Shown: piece after piece, positions 7,335 to 10,941 of the stretch
How the letters are laid out: every line of letters starts with the position of its first letter
Numbering within the stretch: the first letter of the stretch is position 1
Assembly (NCBI GenBank): GCA_018679695.1
Contig: JAHHKH010000383.1
Span: 1-10,941, forward strand
Origin: Maribacter sp.
Lineage (GTDB): Bacteria; Bacteroidota; Bacteroidia; Flavobacteriales; Flavobacteriaceae
DNA: 10,941 bases
Direction: 5' to 3'
The notes under the pieces: generated by a model
What the model was told of the DNA's origin: nothing
Seen by the model: only the letters and a program-made list of their open reading frames with translations
Database searches by the model: none
Position numbers and translations under genes: made by a program

Positions 7335-7634
7335 ATGCAACTGTCCACTTCGATAATTTTTTTGGAAGGTTTTATGCTCCCTTGTCTGAATAAGAAATTA
7401 TTTGGAATAGCGTGTCCGGGTTGTGGTGCTCAAAGATCAATTTCACTCTTGTTTCAAGGGGAATTTGTAGAGGCCTTTCAAATGTATCCGGCTACATTTA
7501 CCCTAATTCCCCTTTTAGGCTTTCTCTTGGCCGATAATTTTTTCAATTTCAAATATTCCAACAAAATAACTATAACTTTAATGGTATCGAGTGTTGCCTT
7601 GATACTCGGAAACTATATTCTAAAATTTTTATAA
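7335..7634 (+). CDS. DUF2752 family small membrane protein
   Basis: A 99-residue membrane protein of unknown biochemical role. The family signature is clear: GIACPGCGAQRSISLLFQG (24-42), with C27, C30 and R34, followed by FVEAFQMYP (44-52). The CxxC pair could bind a metal or form a disulfide; this is not established. Two predicted transmembrane segments lie at about 54-69 and 78-97, and the N-terminal 3-17 stretch is also hydrophobic. An alternative start is the internal Met14 (MLPCLNKK); I keep the first ATG because the extra residues are compatible with the family and an imperfect promoter match lies just upstream. It is the first of three small membrane-protein genes, 17 bases before the next one, and DUF2752 genes are commonly found beside CCC-motif genes in Bacteroidota. 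That linkage suggests a joint function. Confidence 0.88.
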   Translation: MQLSTSIIFLEGFMLPCLNKKLFGIACPGCGAQRSISLLFQGEFVEAFQMYPATFTLIPLLGFLLADNFFNFKYSNKITITLMVSSVALILGNYILKFL

Positions 7635-7635
7635 C

Positions 7636-7650
7636 TAAACCACTTTAAAT
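7636..7650 (+). repeat. Leader repeat, copy 1, before the first CCC-motif gene
   Basis: TAAACCACTTTAAAT lies immediately before the ATG at 7652. The related sequence TAAACCACTTAAT lies before the second CCC-motif gene (7983-7995). Ten bases, TAAACCACTT, are identical. The copies flank the first gene and fit a tandem duplication that included its leader. Confidence 0.5.
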
Positions 7651-7651
7651 T

Positions 7652-7978
7652 ATGGAACAACAAAAATTACCTAATGTAACCATATCGATCGTACTCTCAA
7701 TAATCTCTTTTATTTGCTGTTGTTTTAGTGCGGGAATCGGGGGAATCCTGCTATCTGGAATAGCATTGTTTCTAACAAAAAAGGATGAAGGCCTGTACAA
7801 GCAGAATCCCGAAGGTTATAGCAACTTCAGTACCCTGAAAACTGCAAAGATCATTGCTATTATAGGATTGGTATTGGGGGTTCTGTCGTTAATTTGGACG
7901 ATTTATTCCGTACAGAAAATGGGCGGTTGGGATGCTTACATGGAGCAAGTTCAGGAAATGATGGAACAATGGCAATAA
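7652..7978 (+). CDS. CCC-motif membrane protein, first paralogue
   Basis: A 108-residue protein with two transmembrane segments. TM1 (about 10-40) contains the family's defining cysteine run, FICCCFSAGIGGILLSGIALF, with Cys22-24. A polar loop follows (TKKDEGLYKQNPEGYSNFSTLKTAK, 42-66), then TM2 (67-87). The C-terminal tail is Met-, Gln- and Glu-rich (about 91-108) and probably amphipathic. It aligns by pattern with the next gene: Cys cluster, GGI-G-(A/G)L, a Y-(N)-P-(E/D)-(G/R)-Y loop, then LKTAKI versus VKTARI leading into TM2. The function is unknown. Cysteines at the membrane face could be lipidated or redox-active, but this is inference. The start ATG is the only one near the leader repeat. 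Confidence 0.88.
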   Translation: MEQQKLPNVTISIVLSIISFICCCFSAGIGGILLSGIALFLTKKDEGLYKQNPEGYSNFSTLKTAKIIAIIGLVLGVLSLIWTIYSVQKMGGWDAYMEQVQEMMEQWQ

Positions 7979-7982
7979 TGAT

Positions 7983-7995
7983 TAAACCACTTAAT
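7983..7995 (+). repeat. Leader repeat, copy 2, before the second CCC-motif gene
   Basis: TAAACCACTTAAT, starting 4 bases after the stop of the preceding gene and 8 bases before the ATG at 8004. See copy 1 at 7636-7650. Sharing a non-coding stretch as well as a protein pattern argues for recent-enough duplication or a conserved translation-start leader. Confidence 0.5.
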
Positions 7996-8003
7996 CTTAC
8001 ATT

Positions 8004-8318
8004 ATGAATAGAGAAACTTTACCTGACTCTGGCACCGCATTGACTTATGGCATACTAGCCATAGCCTTAACATTACTATGTTGTGGCCCCTTTGGTGGTA
8101 TATTCGGGATTATTGGTCTTTCAAAGGCAAAAAATGCCGAGCGTATTTACAATACCGAACCAGATAGATATTATGGATATGAAAATGTAAAGACCGCTAG
8201 AATTCTATCTTATATCGGTATAGCCCTAGCTGCAATCCTATTGGTTTTTACCATTATATATTTTGGTGCAATAGCTGCAATTATTGCAGGGGCTGCTTCC
8301 GAAGGCGCTTTTCAATAA
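8004..8318 (+). CDS. CCC-motif membrane protein, second paralogue (CD225/dispanin-like pattern)
   Basis: A 104-residue protein paralogous to the gene before it. TM1 (about 13-40) holds LTLLCCGPFGGIFGIIGLSKAK, here with a Cys pair (Cys26-27) plus Gly-Pro-Phe rather than three cysteines. The loop contains ERIYNTEPDRYYGYENVKTARI (46-67), followed by TM2 (68-96), which is long, and a short polar tail. The order CC-x-P-x-G-I, a basic loop, then A-K/R just before TM2 recalls the CD225/dispanin (IFITM-type) architecture, in which a cysteine-bearing intramembrane helix precedes a transmembrane helix. This similarity was judged by eye only. It is the last gene of the operon, with a strong terminator 26 bases after its stop. 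Confidence 0.87.
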   Translation: MNRETLPDSGTALTYGILAIALTLLCCGPFGGIFGIIGLSKAKNAERIYNTEPDRYYGYENVKTARILSYIGIALAAILLVFTIIYFGAIAAIIAGAASEGAFQ

Positions 8319-8338
8319 GCCAAGCATACCAATTCAAG

Positions 8339-8373
8339 AAAAATCCCCTGAGATTACTTCAGGGGTTTTTTTT
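8339..8373. terminator. Bidirectional intrinsic terminator shared by the CCC-motif operon and rocD
   Basis: The stem arms CCCCTGA (8345-8351) and TCAGGGG (8359-8365) pair perfectly around a 7-base loop. On the plus strand eight Ts follow (8366-8373), a textbook intrinsic terminator for the CCC operon. On the minus strand the stem is followed by A and then five Ts (8343-8339), so it can also end rocD transcripts. The rocD stop codon (8354-8356) lies in the loop and its final codons form one arm plus the preceding A-tract. Confidence 0.9.
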
Positions 8374-9649
8374 GTTTCTCGAACTGCCGTATTGTTTTTG
8401 AGATTATCGTGATACAATCCAATAGCTCGTCCTTTGTCATCACCAAAGGTGGTGCGAACCTAATGATATTACCATGGGTAGGTTTTGCCAAGAGACCATT
8501 CTCTTTCATCAACATACAAATTTCCCAAGCCGTGGAACTATCTTCAGTATCGTTAATTACGATAGCGTTCAATAGGCCTTTCCCACGAACCATGCTGATC
8601 AAATCGGTTTTATTGATTAATTTTTCTATTTCACTTCGGAATAGTCTTCCCAATTTATAGGCGTTTTCAGCGAGATGTTCTTCTTTGACTACTTCCAATG
8701 CAGCAATTGCCACTGCACAGGCCAATGGGTTACCACCAAATGTTGAACCATGGTTTCCCGGGCGTATTACTTCCATAATCCCATTATCGGCCAAAACTGC
8801 CGATACCGGGAAAACACCTCCGGAAATTGCCTTGCCTAATATCAGGATATCAGGTTTAACCTCTGGTGTTCCGCTGCAATTTTTATCAGCGCAAGTACAA
8901 TTACCACAGGTAGCTAATAATCTTCCGGTCCGTGCAATTCCTGTCTGTACTTCATCGGCTATGAACAGAACGTTTTTTGATTTGCATAATTTATAGGCTT
9001 CGCTAATGTAATTGTCATCAGGCACATAAACACCGGCTTCCCCCTGAATGGGTTCTACCAGGAATGCAGCCACATTTTCGTCTTCCAAAGCTTCTTGTAA
9101 GGCATATATGTCATTATAGCGAATAGAAACAATTCCCGGAGTAAATGGACCAAAATTTTCAGTAGCCACCGGATCATTTGATGCGGAGATAATAGTAATG
9201 GTTCTCCCATGGAAATTGTTCTGACAGACCACTATTTTAGCCTGGTTGGCATGAATACCCTTTTTCTCGTACCCCCATTTTCGCGCCAATTTAATGGCTG
9301 TTTCCACAGCTTCAGCACCTGTATTCATTGGCAATACCTTATCAAAACCGAAATACTCGGTGATATACTTTTCGTATCTACCTAGCATATCATTATAAAA
9401 AGCACGCGAGGTAAGTGTTAAGTTTTCTGCCTGTGTTTTTAATGCATTGATTATTTTAGGATGACAATGACCTTGGTTCACAGCGGAATAGGCCGATAGG
9501 AAATCGTAATATTTCTTTCCTTCCACGTCCCAGACGTATACGCCTTCTCCCTTACTTAAAACCACAGGTAATGGATGGTAATTTTGCGCTCCGTACCTTT
9601 CTTCCAAAGCAATAGCCTCTTTAGAGCTAATTCTTTCTAAAACCGACAT
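8354..9649 (-). CDS. rocD: Ornithine--oxo-acid aminotransferase
   Basis: A class III PLP aminotransferase: L-ornithine + 2-oxoglutarate gives glutamate-5-semialdehyde + glutamate, linking arginine breakdown to proline and glutamate. Motifs: FLSAYSAVNQGHCHPKI (50-66), NTGAEAVETAIKLARKWGY (109-127), NFHGRTI (145-151), EPIQGEAGVYVP (199-210), FIADEVQTGIARTG (229-242, with the PLP-binding D232), the PLP lysine K273 in ILGKAISGGVFPVSAVL, and HGSTFGGNPLA (300-310). These are typical of ornithine aminotransferase rather than N-acetylornithine aminotransferase. The oddity is a ~12-residue insertion between RTGRLLA and VKPD, carrying four cysteines (C248, C251, C253, C258; C-x2-C-x-C-x4-C) just before the PLP lysine. 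The protein is 431 residues, about 30 more than typical, partly because of this insert and a lysine-rich tail. No arginase or other arginine gene is adjacent. Transcription probably starts in the 161-bp gap upstream; no clear -7 element is seen there. Confidence 0.95.
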   Translation of the reverse strand: MSVLERISSKEAIALEERYGAQNYHPLPVVLSKGEGVYVWDVEGKKYYDFLSAYSAVNQGHCHPKIINALKTQAENLTLTSRAFYNDMLGRYEKYITEYFGFDKVLPMNTGAEAVETAIKLARKWGYEKKGIHANQAKIVVCQNNFHGRTITIISASNDPVATENFGPFTPGIVSIRYNDIYALQEALEDENVAAFLVEPIQGEAGVYVPDDNYISEAYKLCKSKNVLFIADEVQTGIARTGRLLATCGNCTCADKNCSGTPEVKPDILILGKAISGGVFPVSAVLADNGIMEVIRPGNHGSTFGGNPLACAVAIAALEVVKEEHLAENAYKLGRLFRSEIEKLINKTDLISMVRGKGLLNAIVINDTEDSSTAWEICMLMKENGLLAKPTHGNIIRFAPPLVMTKDELLDCITIISKTIRQFEKQKKPLK

Positions 9650-9701
9650 GATAAAAATTACTTTAATTAAAACTTCCGTAATTCCTTCTGTACCTTTATC
9701 C

Positions 9702-9716
9702 TTTCGAAGTTTCGAA
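9702..9716. repeat. Tandem TTTCGAA repeat upstream of rocD
   Basis: TTTCGAA occurs twice (9702-9708 and 9710-9716), separated by one G; each copy contains the palindrome TTCGAA. The pair lies 53-67 bases before the rocD start codon (9649), where an operator could sit. The rest of the 161-bp gap (9650-9810) shows AT-rich sequence and no gene, RNA or clear terminator for the DUF6768 gene. Confidence 0.35.
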
Positions 9717-9810
9717 AATTCAGCGTAGGAGAGAAATCATCCTTGTAGAAGCGCTAAAATACAAAATGTTGCGACATTGATAAAAACAATCCGTTCATAC
9801 TTCACATTAT

Positions 9811-10197
9811 CTAGGTATCAAGCTTATTTGATAGCGTTGCAACTTGTAGCTCCAATCGTTTCATTTCCCGTAGAATATCATTTTTGTCCATTTGCATCCA
9901 AATGTAAAGTTTCAACATACTCACGGCTGTCATACATAAAAATCCTGCCGATGCCCATTTAATAAGCTCGTTTGTCTCATTACTACCAAAAAACTGGACA
10001 ATACAATAAATAAATAATCCGAAAATCACCAAAAGCACTACATTCATTATCATGGCGAGCCATCCCATTTTACCCTTATAAACTTCACCCAATTTTCCAA
10101 TTAGGTTTTGCTCTTCCAATTCGTCATAGAACTTAGCTTCTTCCTCATTTAGGGTTTCTTTGATCAGCTCGTCGATTTTTTCTCTTTCTTTATTCAT
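9811..10197 (-). CDS. DUF6768 family membrane protein, partner of the adjacent sigma factor
   Basis: A 128-residue inner-membrane protein. A charged, probably helical N-terminal region (1-42, rich in Glu and Lys: DELIKETLNEEEAKFYDELEE) is followed by TM1 (about 45-68), a short loop (GSNETNEL), TM2 (about 80-100), and a C-terminal coiled-coil-like segment (KNDILREMKRLELQVATLSNKL, 105-126). The C-terminal ILREMKRLELQ segment is what I recognise as DUF6768; the assignment is by memory of the family. Its gene starts 3 bases after the sigma-factor stop, so the two are almost certainly co-transcribed and probably translationally coupled. With cytoplasmic ends predicted on both sides, it could hold the sigma factor at the membrane as an anti-sigma factor, but it lacks recognisable RskA or zinc anti-sigma (HxxxCxxC) motifs. 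The role is inference from position. Confidence 0.82.
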   Translation of the reverse strand: MNKEREKIDELIKETLNEEEAKFYDELEEQNLIGKLGEVYKGKMGWLAMIMNVVLLVIFGLFIYCIVQFFGSNETNELIKWASAGFLCMTAVSMLKLYIWMQMDKNDILREMKRLELQVATLSNKLDT

Positions 10198-10200
10198 GAT

Positions 10201-10734
10201 CTATGTTTTTAAAATTGTTTTCAATTTTTCCCTGGCATGAAACAACCTTGATTTAACCGTCCCAACCGAAATCTCAAGAATATCACTTATTTCATTTAAA
10301 GAATATTCCTGAGTATAAAATAATCGCAAGACGATTTGTTGGTCATTTGATAGCCTTTTTAGTGCTCGCCGCAATCCTACAATTTCGCTATTTCCATCTT
10401 CCTTGGGTGTATCCTCAAAATTACCCTGCTTGTAGTGTCTTAAACTTTCCCGTTTACTTTTGTTTTGCTTTATGAAATCAATCGACTTTCTTGTTACTAT
10501 ACGCATGGCCCAACTTGAAAAGCTATTTGGATCCCTTAAACTATGCAATTTGCTTATGATAATGCCCCAACAATCCTGTACCACATCTTTGGAGGCGTCC
10601 AAATCGTGAAGGTACCAATTGGCGTGACTACAGAATGTATAATGATGCCTTTTTACCAACATCCCCAAGGCCTTTTTGTCTCCGTTTTTATACTGTAGCA
10701 CCAATAATGCATCGAAAATTTTACTAGAGGTCAT
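10201..10734 (-). CDS. ECF-type RNA polymerase sigma-70 family factor
   Basis: A 177-residue alternative sigma factor with only sigma regions 2 and 4, as in the extracytoplasmic function group. Region 2 spans about 20-93: KALGMLVKRHHYTFC, the acidic 2.1/2.2 core DLDASKDVVQDCWGIIISKL (44-62, core-polymerase binding), and DPNSFSSWAMRIVTRKSIDFIKQ (68-90, -10 recognition). A linker rich in charged residues (91-120) leads to region 4 (about 121-175): LKRLSNDQQIVLRLFYTQEYSLNEISDILEI, then the recognition helix SVGTVKSRLFHAREKLK (156-172). The downstream DUF6768 gene, 3 bases away, is the likely regulator. Divergent from rlmD. Three TGAAC words (minus strand) lie in its upstream region and may be relevant to autoregulation, since many ECF promoters have a GAAC-core -35. 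ATG at 10734 gives a complete region 2. Confidence 0.93.
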   Translation of the reverse strand: MTSSKIFDALLVLQYKNGDKKALGMLVKRHHYTFCSHANWYLHDLDASKDVVQDCWGIIISKLHSLRDPNSFSSWAMRIVTRKSIDFIKQNKSKRESLRHYKQGNFEDTPKEDGNSEIVGLRRALKRLSNDQQIVLRLFYTQEYSLNEISDILEISVGTVKSRLFHAREKLKTILKT

Positions 10735-10739
10735 TAATT

Positions 10740-10783
10740 GTTCATTCTATCTTAAAGACTGTTCAATTCAAAAAAGGTTCATT
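10740..10783 (-). promoter_or_regulatory. Three TGAAC-containing words upstream of the ECF sigma gene
   Basis: On the plus strand GTTCATT (10740-10746), GTTCAAT (10761-10767) and GTTCATT (10777-10783) recur, reading ATTGAAC or AATGAAC on the minus strand. GAAC is the core of many ECF -35 elements, so self-regulation is possible. No consistent -10 is identified and AT-rich DNA makes chance repeats likely. Confidence 0.25.
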
Positions 10784-10846
10784 TTTTTGTCGATTTTTTA
10801 TAACTAATCTCTCTAAATATAGCGGTATTAAATGCAAACCTATTAG

Positions 10847-10854
10847 TATTTTTG
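10847..10854 (+). promoter_or_regulatory. -7 element (TAnnTTTG) directly before rlmD
   Basis: TATTTTTG fully matches TAnnTTTG and ends four bases before the ATG at 10859, the same arrangement as at 6188-6195. The expected transcription start is therefore at or next to the start codon. No TTG (-33) element is visible in the preceding 45 bases. Confidence 0.55.
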
Positions 10855-10858
10855 CGCC

Positions 10859-10941
10859 ATGCGTAAAAAGAATAGAAGGCAAATCTTCGAAAGTGTGGAA
10901 GTAATCGATGCTGGGGCCAAAGGAAAAACAGTGGCAAAAGC
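10859..10941 (+). CDS. rlmD: 23S rRNA uridine C5-methyltransferase (RumA/RlmD type), N-terminal fragment
   Basis: Only the first 27 codons lie in the window. The translation begins MRKKNRRQIFESVEVIDAGA and continues KGKTVAK. This matches the N-terminus of Bacteroidota RlmD (RumA) proteins: a basic start followed by the beginning of the TRAM domain, where 'VEVIDAGAKGKTVAK' is the first strand-turn-strand. The enzyme methylates C5 of a 23S rRNA uridine (U1939 in E. coli) using S-adenosylmethionine. The catalytic SPOUT-unrelated Rossmann domain, cluster cysteines and nucleophile are beyond the window edge and cannot be checked. The gene is divergent from the sigma factor across 124 bp. Confidence 0.82.
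   Translation, partial: MRKKNRRQIFESVEVIDAGAKGKTVAK

Noticed and set aside
8409..8996. Two plus-strand frames opposite rocD
   Set aside because: They are shadows of a fully conserved aminotransferase, with no domain and no promoter.
8354..9649. Acetylornithine aminotransferase (argD)
   Set aside because: The motif set, including the N-terminal NYHPLPVVLSKGEG and SAYSAVNQGHCHPKI, fits ornithine aminotransferase; no other arginine biosynthesis gene is adjacent.
9816..9833. Inverted repeat TATCAA / TTGATA near the end of the DUF6768 gene
   Set aside because: Only six base pairs, lies before the stop codon, and has no T-tract; too weak to call a terminator.
9777..9962. Plus-strand 61-codon frame overlapping the DUF6768 gene end and the gap before rocD
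   Set aside because: Most of it is antisense to DUF6768 coding sequence; no promoter or recognisable product.

Overview
The window looks like chromosomal DNA of a member of the Bacteroidota, most likely a marine Flavobacteriaceae species. The reasons are: AT-rich DNA without Shine-Dalgarno sequences; several matches to the Bacteroidota -7 promoter element TAnnTTTG; a TonB-dependent receptor with an N-terminal carboxypeptidase-regulatory-like domain; and families frequent in flavobacteria (DUF2752 with CCC-motif membrane proteins, DUF6768 with a sigma factor, a stand-alone Smr protein). I cannot name the genus. No tRNA, rRNA, CRISPR array, insertion sequence or phage gene is visible, and no gene-free stretch exceeds 300 bases.

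Layout. (1) 90-4952, plus strand: an envelope operon of three exported proteins, namely an M23 (LytM-type) peptidase, a TonB-dependent receptor that apparently starts at TTG, and a 219-residue secreted protein of unknown function. (2) 4949-6097, minus: a stand-alone cysteine desulfurase whose stop codon overlaps the third gene's stop by 4 bp, tail to tail. (3) 6200-6706, plus: a small lipoprotein of unknown function, divergent from the desulfurase. (4) 6723-7271, minus: a KOW-like plus Smr-domain protein. (5) 7335-8318, plus: an operon of three tiny membrane proteins (DUF2752, then two paralogous CCC-motif proteins) ending at a strong, apparently bidirectional terminator. (6) 8354-9649, minus: ornithine aminotransferase rocD, whose last codons form one arm of that terminator and which carries an unusual four-cysteine insertion. 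(7) 9811-10734, minus: an ECF sigma factor with a DUF6768 membrane protein 3 nt downstream. (8) 10859 to the end, plus: the first 27 codons of a RumA/RlmD-type 23S rRNA uridine methyltransferase.

How the parts work together. The first operon is envelope-oriented: peptidoglycan hydrolysis, outer-membrane import and one periplasmic or surface protein. The sigma/DUF6768 pair has the layout of a sigma factor and a membrane-bound regulator. The DUF2752-CCC-CCC operon is the least understood part: the second CCC protein resembles CD225/dispanin proteins in motif order, and the two CCC genes share both a protein pattern and a short leader sequence, suggesting tandem duplication. The other genes look like ordinary housekeeping or metabolic genes.

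Two themes recur at the nucleotide level. Three plus-strand first genes show TTTG, exactly four bases, then ATG, which places the predicted transcription start at or next to the start codon and suggests leaderless or nearly leaderless mRNAs. Converging genes are packed tail to tail, with stop codons inside hairpins or overlapping.
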